Below, piece after piece: positions 7,123 to 16,443 of a stretch of DNA of 57,199 nucleotides (position 1 is its first letter; each line of letters opens with the position of its first letter). The stretch lies in contig JAGXAR010000021.1 in assembly GCA_018971525.1 (NCBI GenBank), positions 1 to 57,199 on the forward strand. Reading direction: 5' to 3'. Position numbers and translations under genes: made by a program. This DNA is from Nitrospirota bacterium. GTDB taxonomy: Bacteria > Nitrospirota > Nitrospiria > Nitrospirales > Nitrospiraceae. The notes under the pieces are model-generated. The model had not been told where the DNA came from, made no database searches, and was given only the letters and a program-made list of their open reading frames with translations.

Positions 7123-7848
7123 TCACGTCGCGCCACAGCACTTCTTGAACTTTTTCCCGCTGCCGCAGGGACATGGGTCGTTTCTGCCGATTTTCTGGCG
7201 AGCCGACGGCTCTTGGCTGAAATCGCCCGCTTCGCGCCGCGCCTGAAAGATGGACCGTCCCAGATGGGCGTACTCGATCATCGCGTCGGGAAAGATCCCC
7301 ACAACCGTTTCAGCGAGCTGCTCCAGGCTCGTCTTCCCCTTGCCTTCCTTGTGATAGGCCTCCGCAAGCGCCGGGGAGGCAAAAAACGTGAGCACCATCA
7401 GCAGTGAGCCCAGTTCCTCGTCGAGTTCGTCGGGGGTGTATTCGTTCCAGATGTCGTCAAGGTAGGTGTGCCCCGTCAAGAATCCCCGCGCCCACTGGCT
7501 CAGCGGCGCATCATCGCCCAAGTTGTCCAGCGGCTGAGAGCTGATGTCGCACCCGGGCGGGAGAAGCGCGCTCCCCTCCGCTCGTTCACGGCCGCAGTCG
7601 TTGTAGAGGGCCATCATGGCCTCGAGGACCCCCTCCGCCTCACCTCGGGTCTCGTACCGGGCGTCCTGGTCATTGAAGGCCATCGGCATCCATTCCGAAG
7701 GAGGGATCAATTCCGGCGCGTTCGCCATGCTGAACAAGAATCCAGCAAGCTGCGGATAGGTCATGGTGCCCTTCACACGTTGGGGCGACGACAGAAAGGT
7801 CCGCAAGAGCGCCGCATGGGTTTCCGTGAATGTAGGAATCGCGCTCAT
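7123..7848 (-). CDS. UPF0149 (YgfB/YecA-like) protein with C-terminal SEC-C zinc motif
   Basis: The 241-residue protein has a UPF0149-type helical domain over about residues 20-190 (with [19 protein letters not shown]). It ends in a SEC-C motif [18 protein letters not shown], whose Cys residues bind zinc as at the C-terminus of SecA. SEC-C motifs are added to many otherwise unrelated proteins, so this alone does not indicate secretion. The gene starts six bases after hsdS ends and is therefore part of the hsd transcription unit. Its role there is unknown. No signal peptide is present. Confidence 0.87.
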   Translation of the reverse strand: MSAIPTFTETHAALLRTFLSSPQRVKGTMTYPQLAGFLFSMANAPELIPPSEWMPMAFNDQDARYETRGEAEGVLEAMMALYNDCGRERAEGSALLPPGCDISSQPLDNLGDDAPLSQWARGFLTGHTYLDDIWNEYTPDELDEELGSLLMVLTFFASPALAEAYHKEGKGKTSLEQLAETVVGIFPDAMIEYAHLGRSIFQARREAGDFSQEPSARQKIGRNDPCPCGSGKKFKKCCGAT

Positions 7849-7854
7849 CTTCGC

Positions 7855-9366
7855 TTACCGCCTCGCATGGTCGTCTCTTCCATACCTCGCTTGGCTTTCG
7901 GCGGCTACGGAGAATGTTGGCAGGATGTCTGGAATATGCTTTGTATCTTGCCCTAGCAAGCGACCAGAAAAAGCTTGGCTTAAAATGGCCTGCCGGAGGC
8001 GATCGGCGCGTTTCAGGTTAGCTTCGACTGCAGTTTCGAGCTCCACAATGACGGACAGGCGGCGTTCGACTTCGGCAACTATGTCTTGTTGTTCGATGGT
8101 CGGTGGAAGAGGAACCACAATAGCCTTAATTTCCCCAAGGTTCAGACGTGGACGTCCAACACCGTGAACGATGCTCTTGGCCCGTTGACGTGTGGGCTCG
8201 GAATTGAGAACAGCGTTTAAATATCGCGCCACAGCGTCTCTGTGAGGCTTGAATCGGATACAATCGGCTTTGACGATGGCATGGCCAACTGACTGCGGGA
8301 CCAAGCAAGACCGCGGCGGGTCTTCTCCAAGCGCGGCAATCACGAGGTCCCCTGCAAAAATGCGATGCTTCAGTAGTCGAGCAAAGTGTTCTTCCGAGAT
8401 GTGCGCTTCTTCATTCACGAACACACCTTCCCCGATGTTCTGAAGGCGAATTACACGAGGGCCTGTCGCCGTGTAGTGCGCCGTCTTAAGGTTCGTCCCA
8501 AAAGGACCATCAGTTATTGAGTTCGGCTCTGGAGCAGCCACTTGAGCAACTGTTGCCCATGCCCAAGCTTTCGGCAGTGATGGCAAGTCGTTGGTGTCAG
8601 GAGCGCCTGGTTCCTTGTACTTCCCTCTGCCAGTCCACTTCGCCCGGCGTTCGGCGAGGATGCGTTCAAGGAGTTTGCCGGCAGGTTCAACGTTCGGATG
8701 TTGCTTGCGCCAGTCTTCGGTCAGCTTTCCTTCGACGGCGGCTTTGAGGACGGCGGCTTTGTAGCGTTTGAGGTTGGCTTTGACGCGCTTGAGGTTGGCG
8801 ACGGCTTCGTCGAGGCGGGAGAATTGCTTTTCGATCTCTCCAACAACTGTTTGCTGTTGATGCACCGGTGGCACTGGTACTGCGATATCTAACATGGTGC
8901 CTTGACTTACCGTGTTCTGACCAGCAGTGGAAACCATGTGCTTGTTCAGGTAGGCGCGCACCGCCTCCGTCTGAAAGTAATACGCGATATATTTAGAATC
9001 ACTGATCTCAGGGTTGACTCGAAACCGGATGAAGTGATCGCAGTATGCCCACACTTTGGGTGTCTTGAAATAAACAAGGCGTCCCGTGAGACTCCGACTG
9101 CCATTAACTCTAATGCAGAGCAAATCGCCATCACGGAGGACGTATTTGTTGACCTCTTCATCGCTCAGCTTGATATCGCGGGACGCAGATTCGTTAATCC
9201 TTCCTTCCCTAATGTCAGCGAGTCGCAATACAGGTATCGGATTCCCAGTCGATGATCGCCTCTTTGAGATACCGTTCTGCGAATGAGCCACGAGTTCACG
9301 GAACTGCATCCATAACCAACCAGGTGGGAGAGTGTTTTTTAGCCGACCTAGTAACATGTCCCTCAC
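7855..9366 (-). CDS. hsdS: Type I restriction-modification system, specificity subunit S
   Basis: HsdS chooses the bipartite DNA site recognised by the M2S methylase and by the R-containing complex. The 503-residue product has two target recognition domains. The first follows LPPGWLWMQFRELV at the N-terminus, and the second follows LPKAWAWATVAQVA near residue 270. Each ends in a coiled-coil spacer; the first is EIEKQFSRLDEAVANLKRVK near residues 180-200. It begins with GTG, overlapping the stop of the hsdR C-terminal part in a GTGA arrangement; an ATG at 9357 is an alternative. Length and architecture look intact. Confidence 0.93.
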   Translation of the reverse strand: MRDMLLGRLKNTLPPGWLWMQFRELVAHSQNGISKRRSSTGNPIPVLRLADIREGRINESASRDIKLSDEEVNKYVLRDGDLLCIRVNGSRSLTGRLVYFKTPKVWAYCDHFIRFRVNPEISDSKYIAYYFQTEAVRAYLNKHMVSTAGQNTVSQGTMLDIAVPVPPVHQQQTVVGEIEKQFSRLDEAVANLKRVKANLKRYKAAVLKAAVEGKLTEDWRKQHPNVEPAGKLLERILAERRAKWTGRGKYKEPGAPDTNDLPSLPKAWAWATVAQVAAPEPNSITDGPFGTNLKTAHYTATGPRVIRLQNIGEGVFVNEEAHISEEHFARLLKHRIFAGDLVIAALGEDPPRSCLVPQSVGHAIVKADCIRFKPHRDAVARYLNAVLNSEPTRQRAKSIVHGVGRPRLNLGEIKAIVVPLPPTIEQQDIVAEVERRLSVIVELETAVEANLKRADRLRQAILSQAFSGRLLGQDTKHIPDILPTFSVAAESQARYGRDDHARR

Positions 9367-12167
9367 GCTCCCAACGCCCCATTGAGTTCATCAATTATCT
9401 TGTTCAGCTCGTTACCAAACAACTGATGCACCTTCCCCAACCCACCCTCTTGCGCAAAGGGCGCATACTCAAAATCGTCCGGCTCAACGAGAAGGTTTGC
9501 GGCTACATGGTCGCGGATCATTTCCAGCCAATGGCGCTGCTCGTCCGTGAACTTCCTTGTTTTTTCCTGCTCCCCTAACCAAGCCTTGAAGTTGGCGTTG
9601 ACCTTCTCGGGAAATGGCACCAACTCGTTGTCCTGATGCGTGGCGAAGCGAACGAGGGAGACGAGGTCTGTGAGGATGCGCTTGCTGCTCGCGTCTTTGA
9701 CCTTCGACTTCTCCAGCGCGGCATAGGCCTGCCAGAGTTGGGATTCGTTCCAGAGGTAGGGCGGCTTTTCGATGGCGTTGGCGAGGTCCTTAATGTCCTC
9801 GAACTTCAATCTCTGTTTGTACGGCTTGCTGTAGAGGACTTGCAGGGCGGTGATCTCGTCTTTGTGCTGTGTGATGAACTGTTCGAACGACTGCACGATG
9901 GTGCGCGCGCGGGCCAGGGCATCGGCGCTGAAGCCTGCCTCGATGACTTGATCCTGGCTGACGTGGTCGATGGTGAGTTCGTTCTTCTTTTTAATCTCGA
10001 TCAGGAGTTCGCGGAGTTTCGGGTCTTGAAGTGGCTTGGCGGCTTCTTGGATAAGCGCGGCCGCTGCCTGCTGAATCTGCTGCTCGCTCGGTTTGTCGGA
10101 GCCGAACTGTTTTCTTGCCGCTTCTTCATGCCGGTCTGGATTGACCGCTTCCACCAAGCGACGGCTGAGGTCTTTGAGCGAGAGACCGCCGCTCGCTTTG
10201 CTGATGGCCTGTTCATCTTCCTTCGTGATGCGGTGCTCCATGCGGGCCAGCCGTCCCGCGATGCTGGTGAGCACGTCTTCTTCCTTGTTCCCCAGGGCGA
10301 CGGCTTGGAGCAGCTTGTCAAAGGCGACGCTGGGCTTTTTCTCCATCGGTCACGCGTCGGTCTTGTCTTGCTCGCACACGCCGACGGCATCGACGATGAC
10401 GAAGTGATCTTTGGTCGTGGCGTCGGGCGTGACGGCTTTGAGATCATCCGGCTTGATGATGCGGACGCCCCGGCCCTTCATCTGTTCGAAGAAGGTGCGA
10501 GATTTGACCGCGCGCATGAAGACGACGATCTCAACCGGCTTGATGTCGGTGCCGGTGGCGATCATGTCCACCGTGACGGCGATGCGGGGATGGTAACTGT
10601 TGCGAAAGGTCTTGATGAGGTCCTTGGGATTCACCCCGGTGGTGCGATAGGTGATCTTTTGGGCGAACTCGTTGCCCTTACCGAACTCCTCGCGGACGAT
10701 TTCGACGATGTTCTCCGCGTGGGCGTCGTCCTTGGCAAAGATGAGAGTCTTAGGCACTTCGCTGCGGCCGGGAAAGATTTCGGTGAAGAGCTTGTCCTTG
10801 AAGGCTTTGACGATGGTGCGGATCTGGTCCGGGGCGACCACGTCGCGGTCGAGCTGGTCAGGATCGTAGGTGAAGTCGTCGCTGAGCCGTTCCCATCGGG
10901 TTGCGCGGGTCTCGCGGTCCCGCTTCTCCACATAGAAGCCTGCGTCCACTTTGGAGCCAGCTGCGGTGATGGCGGTGCGGATGCGGTACACGTCGTAGTT
11001 GACGTTGACGCCGTCGGCCACGGCCTGCTCGTGGTTGTATTCCATGACGAGGTTCTGATTGAAGAAACCGAAAGTCTGCTTGTTGGGCGTGGCGGTGAGG
11101 CCGATGAGATGGGCATCGAAGTATTCCAGCACCTGCGCCCAGAGGTTGTAGATCGACCGGTGGCATTCGTCGGTGACGATGATGTCGAAGGTCTCGATGG
11201 GGATGGCCGGGTTGTAGTCAATGGGCTCTGGTTGCTTGAAGACCCGTTCGAGGCCGGAGACGGAGGCTTCTTCGTGTTCGTCCGACAGCTCCCTCCCCTT
11301 AAGCATGGAATACATGCGCTGGATGGTGCTGATGCAGACCCGCGCGGTGGTATCGAGGGTATTGCCCGCCAGCCGCTGGACGATGAACTCTTCGGTGAAC
11401 TTGAAGTTGTTGTAGGGCGAAACGTACTGCTGGAACTCCTTGAGCGTCTGGTCGCCGAGGTTGCCACGATCGACCAGGAAGAGCACGCGACGCGCGCCGC
11501 CGAACTTGATAAGGCGATAGATGAAGTTGATGGCGGTGAAGGTCTTGCCGCTGCCGGTGGCCATTTGGATGAGGGCGCGAGGACGATCCTGAGCCAGTGA
11601 CTTTTCGAGATTGGTAATCGCGGTAATTTGTGCTGGCCAGAGACCAGCGGTACTCAGGGGTGGCAGCGTTCTCAGACGAGCACAGAGGGTGGTTGCCGTT
11701 TCTGCGGCCAAGGACGCGCCGTGCAGTTCCTGTGGTGCCTCGCTGCGCTGTGGGATCAAGGCGGCGAGTGTATCGGGTCGATGGAAGCTGAACACCGGGC
11801 GGCTGCGAGGCTGGGGATCGAGGCCGTTCGTGAATCGCGTTTCCACGCCGGTGCTCTGATACAGAAATGGCAATGGCCGGATAGAGGCGGGCAGGTCCGT
11901 GGGGAGGCCCTTGCTGTACTTCTCGGCCTGGACTTCCACGCCGATGAGGGTCACGCCTTCTTTCTTGGCTTCGATGATCCCGGCTGCCTTGCCGTCCACG
12001 TAGAGGAGATAATCCGCGAAGCCGTGCCCGCTCACGAGGGGAAAGTTTCTGAGGACTACGCCCCGCCCGGCATGAAGATTTGCGCTCTTGTAGTCCTGAA
12101 CTCTCCAGCCTGCCCTTTCAAGCGCCTGGTCGATGTGCTCGCGCGCTTGGTCTTCGGGAGTGGGCAT
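9363..12167 (-). pseudogene. hsdR: Type I restriction endonuclease subunit R, interrupted by an in-frame TGA
   Basis: HsdR is the ATP-dependent translocase and nuclease of the system, EcoEI type. From the ATG at 12167 the first part runs 605 codons. It has a PD-(D/E)XK nuclease motif (D near 52, EAKK near 66), Walker A ATGSGKT near 203, DECH near 333 and the helicase end GRGVRI. A TGA at 10350-10352 follows VCEQDKTDA. In the same frame CCG then ATG resume at 10346 and encode the EcoEI_R_C domain (MEKKPSVAFDKLLQAVALG onward, 327 residues). Homologues read straight through this junction. One base change, such as CGA to TGA, explains it. Reinitiation two codons later could yield two polypeptides, so loss of function is not certain. 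Confidence 0.85.
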
Positions 12168-12484
12168 GGAGCGCAGAATACCCCTTTCCCCGCGAGAAAT
12201 CACCCCGCCAAACGAATGCCCTTGGGCATCGTGCCCATGACCGGAGGAGCGATGTATCCGCCGAGGCTGAGCCGGGAAAGAACGCTGGAACTGACCAAAG
12301 CACCACGCTCGACAGACCGTGGCTGCGGGAATTCCAGAAGGTTTCCGTCGTGGGTACAAGAGCGTATAGCTGATAGCCGATGGCCTATGGCAGGAGCGGA
12401 GAGCTGGGGAGCAAGCAGAAGCAGATCGAGAATTCCACGACGCGTTGAGGCCTCTTGCTCGCTTTCAGCACTATCGAGCAAGAC
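12168..12484. other. Gene-free spacer with an AGCTGATAGCC-type repeat
   Basis: This stretch between hsdR and the YgiT gene has no supported gene. At about 12366-12387 it carries AGCTGATAGCCGATGGCC, which resembles, in the other orientation, a segment at 56194-56226 upstream of the DUF420/PCP_red region. The upstream extension of the hsdR frame through here lacks HsdR similarity, so the hsdR start was placed at 12167. Confidence 0.45.
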
Positions 12485-12715
12485 TTAATTCGACGAAGAA
12501 GACTCACCGACTCCAGACAAGGCCACACTTTCACGGTCCAACATGTCGAGGGCTTTTTGAATGCGGGCAACCTCGGCCGATTCGAAATAGGCCTCGCCGC
12601 ACTGTGTGCATACCCATGCGGGCACGGCATCCCAAGAGATGTGATAGCCCTTTCGGTCCATACTGAACGGGGCCGTCTTGTGCACCATCTTACCTTTGCA
12701 GTAGAGACAGACCAT
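12485..12715 (-). CDS. YgiT-type zinc finger protein, antitoxin-like
   Basis: The 76-residue protein has two CxxC pairs, CLYCKGKM at the start and VCTQCGEAYFES in the middle. This is the zinc finger of YgiT/MqsA N-terminal regions. No HTH domain follows, unlike full MqsA. GGAGG lies at a good distance before the ATG at 12715, so the longer frame was rejected. The gene begins just past the stop of the DUF4258 gene. A DUF4258 protein followed by a YgiT-type zinc finger is a recurrent type II toxin-antitoxin arrangement, with YgiT as antitoxin. Confidence 0.85.
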   Translation of the reverse strand: MVCLYCKGKMVHKTAPFSMDRKGYHISWDAVPAWVCTQCGEAYFESAEVARIQKALDMLDRESVALSGVGESSSSN

Positions 12716-12717
12716 CG

Positions 12718-13038
12718 TTACCGCCTCCTTCGAAAATCGGCCGACCATTGTTCGGGATCAGGTACATACGCCGTGATGATAGCCAAATAGTCATCCTTTG
12801 GCGAGCATACCACATGAAGCGAGCGGCCACCCTCCCCCACGCCGAGCAAGAGGCAACTAGGGCCACGGGGATCTTGGGGATAATCTTCGATCACTTCACC
12901 CGAGATCACAATATGCTCCACCTCGGCGGGGGTTATCATGCGATCAGAATGGGACATCTGACGAACCCCATGGGGGAGATACAGCACACGCTGTCGTGCA
13001 GCCCGCCTTACCTGCTCCAGAATCGGCTCGCCTGCCAT
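12718..13038 (-). CDS. DUF4258 protein, toxin-like
   Basis: The 106-residue product has the DUF4258 pattern: VLYLPHGVRQMSHSDRMI, TPAEVEHIVISGEVIEDYP, then CLLLGVGEGGRSLHVVCS and a YVPDPEQW end. The fold is related to BECR/RelE-like RNases, so it is the probable toxin of the pair with the YgiT-type protein that follows three bases later. Activity cannot be inferred from sequence alone. The chosen start has no strong ribosome binding site. About 220 bases upstream (13039-13260) hold no gene. Confidence 0.82.
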   Translation of the reverse strand: MAGEPILEQVRRAARQRVLYLPHGVRQMSHSDRMITPAEVEHIVISGEVIEDYPQDPRGPSCLLLGVGEGGRSLHVVCSPKDDYLAIITAYVPDPEQWSADFRRRR

Positions 13039-13260
13039 GTACCTCCGAATCTATTTCGTTCTTCGTTTGGTGTGGCACGGTCAATCAATGAGGGATACCC
13101 GTTTCCTTAGAGGAAATCAACCTGCTTTTGGGAGAAGAGGGAAAGAGAAGTGCTGAGTTCTGAGTGCTACGTTGGGGAAGGAAGAGGCTCGTAGAGTTCC
13201 TAGAGCCTGGCCAGAAAATCCCTGATGGGGGTATGGAAAGATCCGCGAGGCATGGCCGAA

Positions 13261-14265
13261 TCAGGTGAGCCTGTAACGGCCTGATTTCTGGGTCCCGCTG
13301 CGTTGGACCAGCCCTGCTTCCAGGAGCGGATTCAACAGATCCATGGCTCCCTGTTTGGAGATCCGCAGGCTCTCGCGAATTTCTTTGGGCGTCATCGACC
13401 GGCGGTCCTTCAGCAGCCGCAGTAACTGCTCTTGTCGCGGGCGCAGCATCACCTTCTTCGGTGCGGCGCTTGCGCCAAGATGCTGAATGCGCGTCCAGAC
13501 TCGATCGAGAGTCACCCGTAGAGCGCGCGCAGAGTACTCGGTCCATTCCGTGAGGTCGTTCCCCTGTTTCCGCACGTTCGCCAATGCCGCATAGTAGGCG
13601 GGACGATCCTCCCCGTACACTTCGTCGACCGAAAAGATATGGTGCGTATCGAATCCCCGGCGGTAGAGTTCCCAGAGTGCCAGTGCTCGCCCTGTACGTC
13701 CGTTGCCGTCAGCGAACGGATGGATATCTTCAAATTGATAGTGGAGAATAGCTGAGGAGATCACCGGCGACCACTCCCGGGCATGCTCGTTCCACCACCC
13801 CAGAAGTTCTGCCATGAATCCACTCACTAGCTGCGGCGCAGGCGGCGTATACCGGCCCACATAGACCTGAATGTCGCGATACCGGCCCGCGTCGCCTTGG
13901 TCCATCACTCCAGCGGCAAGTATTTTGTGGAGCGTGAAAATATCCCGATGGATGATGCGTTTCTTCTCGGCATGACGCTCAATATACCGAAGCCCTGCGA
14001 GATAATTCAGGACTTCACGTTTTGCGCGAGGCGGTTCGGCGGGCAGTTCATGCCCTTCCTCGATGAGCCGGACCTGCTCCAACGTCAAGGGATTGCCTTC
14101 TATCGCCGTTGAGCTATGGGTGTTTCTCACGCGCGCCTCGCGTTGGAGGCTAGGCATCCATGGAACCTGGACTGTCGCGGCGAGAATTCTCTCCCGCAAC
14201 ACGGCAATCGTTTCCAGTTCGCCGACCACCCGAGCCGAGACGGTAAACTGCGGCTGATACGACAT
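13261..14265 (-). CDS. Fic/DOC family protein with inhibitory helix, probable AMP-transferase
   Basis: Fic enzymes transfer AMP or another phosphate-containing group to hydroxyl groups of target proteins. The 334-residue product has the complete Fic motif HPFADGNGRTGR at residues 182-193, with the catalytic His at 182. The N-terminal part carries SSTAIEGN at residues 51-58, matching the (S/T)xxxE(G/N) inhibitory helix of self-inhibited class II Fic proteins. The last 70 residues form a winged-helix-like region (KDRRSMTPKEIRESLRISKQ). The target is unknown. It is the last gene of the defence island. Confidence 0.92.
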   Translation of the reverse strand: MSYQPQFTVSARVVGELETIAVLRERILAATVQVPWMPSLQREARVRNTHSSTAIEGNPLTLEQVRLIEEGHELPAEPPRAKREVLNYLAGLRYIERHAEKKRIIHRDIFTLHKILAAGVMDQGDAGRYRDIQVYVGRYTPPAPQLVSGFMAELLGWWNEHAREWSPVISSAILHYQFEDIHPFADGNGRTGRALALWELYRRGFDTHHIFSVDEVYGEDRPAYYAALANVRKQGNDLTEWTEYSARALRVTLDRVWTRIQHLGASAAPKKVMLRPRQEQLLRLLKDRRSMTPKEIRESLRISKQGAMDLLNPLLEAGLVQRSGTQKSGRYRLT

Positions 14266-14418
14266 GCCTTACAGGGTAACTAATAGGTCAAGTATGAGTC
14301 AAGTTATGAGTCAACCACACACCAGGAGGGAGCGCCGCACAAGGCATCGATGGCGTATGGTTCCCGGATTGGACTGCGCGCGCTAACGTTCAATGCTTCA
14401 TCGTGAATCGGGAGCGGT

Positions 14419-14575
14419 TGGTCTGGTCTGTCTATCCGGTTAGTTCGTTTATCTGGTTCATCTGGTTTGTCTGGTTTCTTTGGTTCGATGGACGAAAAGA
14501 AACGAGATACACCAAACAAACAAGATGAACCAGATAGACCAGATAAACCAACGCGTGAATTTGCGGTTCAAAAAG
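14419..14575. repeat. CTGGTT-type tandem repeats arranged as an inverted pair
   Basis: The left half (about 14419-14495) repeats units such as TCTGGTTCATCTGGTTTGTC. The right half (about 14500-14553) repeats the complement, such as GATGAACCAGATAGACC. The two halves can pair into a long stem. A second, shorter copy of the same type lies at 14939-15030 on the other side of the small gene at 14610-14864. The rest of 14266-14609 holds no gene apart from the promoter described next. Confidence 0.75.
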
Positions 14576-14589
14576 AGACTTGTTATAGT
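14561..14589 (+). promoter_or_regulatory. Sigma-70-type promoter for the 84-residue protein
   Basis: TTGCGG at 14561-14566 and TATAGT at 14584-14589 are separated by 17 bases. The predicted transcript start lies just before GGAGGA at 14597-14602, which precedes the GTG start at 14610. The very short leader is plausible but makes this a moderate call. Confidence 0.45.
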
Positions 14590-14609
14590 GCGCGGCGGAG
14601 GAACTGACC

Positions 14610-14864
14610 GTGGGCGAGGCGCCGAAATATATTTTGATCGAGGGGCAGACGTTCAGCAAGGCGCAGCTGTCGCTGGACAACCACGTCTACAAGAACTGCG
14701 CGATCGATGACTGCGACATCTATTTCAGCGGTGGACAATACGAGTTGCTCGACACCCACATTACCAATTCCCGCCTCATCCTCAACCACCCGGCCAAAAG
14801 CATGTACTCCGCCATTCAGATCTTTAAGATGAAGTCCCCGGGCTCCAGCATCATCTCCGAGTAG
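14610..14864 (+). CDS. Small conserved hypothetical protein with beta-helix-like sequence
   Basis: The 84-residue product starts with GTG and is supported by GGAGGA seven bases upstream. Its sequence alternates short hydrophobic strands with polar turns (YKNCAIDDCDIYFSGGQYEL, then THITNSRLILN), which resembles pentapeptide-like or right-handed beta-helix repeats. No signal or membrane span is seen and the function is unknown. It is one of only a few plus-strand genes in the window. It lies between two inverted CTGGTT repeat clusters, so it may have moved as a unit with them. Confidence 0.65.
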   Translation: MGEAPKYILIEGQTFSKAQLSLDNHVYKNCAIDDCDIYFSGGQYELLDTHITNSRLILNHPAKSMYSAIQIFKMKSPGSSIISE

Positions 14865-15172
14865 CGGGTGTTGAAAAATCCCGCCAACAGGGGGAGGGAT
14901 GGCCCAGTGACTCCCGTGTGCTCGCAGAACGCGAAGGCTGGTTTCTCTGGTTTATTTGGTTCTTTTGGTTTCTCTGATTCAGACAACTAAACAAACTAGA
15001 TAGACCAGAAGAACCAGACCAACCATCCCCGCCTCACGGTCACTCGCTGTGGCCTTGCTGGACAGGCTTTTTGGACTCCCTTCGTGAAGCGGATCTCGTG
15101 AAGCGTCGTTCGTGGTGATTAAGGGAAAGTATCCTCGCAAATCCGATCGCGCTTCACGCTTCACGAACGACG
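14865..15172. repeat. Gene-free stretch with CTGGTT and CGTGAAGCG repeats
   Basis: The stretch holds the second CTGGTT-type cluster (14939-15030), again as an inverted arrangement. Between about 15080 and 15174 it also has an inverted pair built on GAAGCGTCGTTCGTG and CTTCACGAACGACG. The latter ends at the stop of the first five-heme cytochrome and could serve as its transcript end. No gene is visible. Confidence 0.6.
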
Positions 15173-16420
15173 TTATTTGGTGACCGCGATATTCTCCGCG
15201 AACTTGACGATCTCGATCGGCAGGAAGACCGGATCTTGCGATCCTTTTGAGGACTCTGCTTCGACACGCTGCAGGAATGGGGCAGGGCCGGTGATCGGCG
15301 CGTAATTGAGCATCACTTCAACATCGAACGTCTTGGTGTCTTTCGGCGTGGGGAACGTAAAGGTCTCGACGCGCGTTTCTTCCGGCTTCAAGACCGTATC
15401 TTCAAGGACCTTGACCGCCTCGAAGTCGAAGCTCGTCTTCTGGCCCTTGGCATCCTGATAGACCCGGCCATAGACCCGTTTGTCGGTAAAGACGGTCCTC
15501 AGATTCTTCCCTTTGATATCCAGATCCAGCACCACGCTCGCCCAGGCCGGATGGGTGGTCGGCAGATTGTGCGGGACGAGACTCTGCACCTTCACCGTGA
15601 CCGTGGTTTTCTCGCCTTCGATTTTGGTTTGGACGTCCAGCTTGGCCGCTTCCTGGCGCAGTTTTCCAATCCGCCCGGGGAACGTATGGTTCGCCACCTT
15701 GCGCTTCTTCTCTCCGTTCGCCGACTCGCCGATCTGCTCCGGCATGTGACAGGTCTGGCACTCTTTGCCGGACTTCACCGCCTTGCTCTGATCCCAGTTG
15801 CCAAGCAGATCGTTGGTCTTGCCTAAGCTGGCCGCCGAGGGGACCGACTGGTGGCAATTGAGGCAGAGATCGGACTTTTGAAACAGCCCCAGTTCCATCG
15901 ACTGGTGGGCGAGGTTCTGAACAAAATCCTTATAGGGGCCATAGAGCGTCTTGCTTCCGGGTTCGTACTTGGGCTCCGGCGGTTGTTTCGTCCGATCGAC
16001 CTGCTTGATCAGGTGGCATTGCGCGCAGGCCACCCCGTCCAGCGACGGGTCACCGGCCTTGGCCTGATCGATGAAGAGCTGGGCCTGCTCAGGGAATTCG
16101 CGCACGTGCGGCGCATGGCAGCGGAAGCAGAGCGCTTTATCTTTTCCTGCAGGGGAAGCCAGGAAGGCGTCGAGCGAGGCTCGGAAGGCGGGCGAATGGA
16201 TCGAGCGCGAGAGCGGAGAGGTTTCCCACTCTTCAAACACGCGCTCATGGCACCGTTTGCACTTGCTGGAACTCGGGAAGGCCTTTTCCAGGGTGCCATG
16301 GGCTTTGGCCGCCTCTTGCGCGAAGGTGCCGCCGGCGAGCCAGTGAGAAAGGAATACAACCACTACCACGACCACCGCGCCGATTCCTATCTTCACACCG
16401 ATCGACTGTCGCACCATCAT
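15173..16420 (-). CDS. Periplasmic five-heme cytochrome c, cytochrome c554-like
   Basis: The 415-residue protein has an N-terminal membrane/signal segment (residues 8-30, mostly Val). It has five CxxCH heme motifs at residues 54 (CKRCH), 98 (CFRCH), 132 (CAQCH), 186 (CLNCH) and 221 (CQTCH). The heme part resembles the cytochrome c554 family, which relays electrons in the periplasm. The last 170 residues form a beta-rich domain with the SLVPHNLPTTHP turn common in multiheme cytochromes. It lies 23 bases downstream of a paralogous cytochrome with the same layout. Electron partners are unknown; NXR or a quinone branch are candidates. Confidence 0.85.
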   Translation of the reverse strand: MMVRQSIGVKIGIGAVVVVVVVFLSHWLAGGTFAQEAAKAHGTLEKAFPSSSKCKRCHERVFEEWETSPLSRSIHSPAFRASLDAFLASPAGKDKALCFRCHAPHVREFPEQAQLFIDQAKAGDPSLDGVACAQCHLIKQVDRTKQPPEPKYEPGSKTLYGPYKDFVQNLAHQSMELGLFQKSDLCLNCHQSVPSAASLGKTNDLLGNWDQSKAVKSGKECQTCHMPEQIGESANGEKKRKVANHTFPGRIGKLRQEAAKLDVQTKIEGEKTTVTVKVQSLVPHNLPTTHPAWASVVLDLDIKGKNLRTVFTDKRVYGRVYQDAKGQKTSFDFEAVKVLEDTVLKPEETRVETFTFPTPKDTKTFDVEVMLNYAPITGPAPFLQRVEAESSKGSQDPVFLPIEIVKFAENIAVTK

Positions 16421-16443
16421 GCTGATCCTTCTGCTTCGACGGC

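Noticed and set aside
9636-11600. 654-codon plus-strand open frame opposite hsdR
   Set aside because: It lies exactly antisense to well supported hsdR sequence. Its length comes from the codon bias of the GC-rich coding strand, and it shows no family motif.
12168-12359. N-terminal extension of hsdR from 12359
   Set aside because: The 64 extra residues are unlike HsdR, and the family start MPTPEDQAREHID lies at 12167.
11628-12488. 286-codon plus-strand frame opposite hsdR and its upstream spacer
   Set aside because: No similarity to known proteins; it overlaps the hsdR nuclease region.
3170-14265. Prophage or integrative element
   Set aside because: The island has no integrase, transposase, phage structural gene or flanking direct repeat that I could see.
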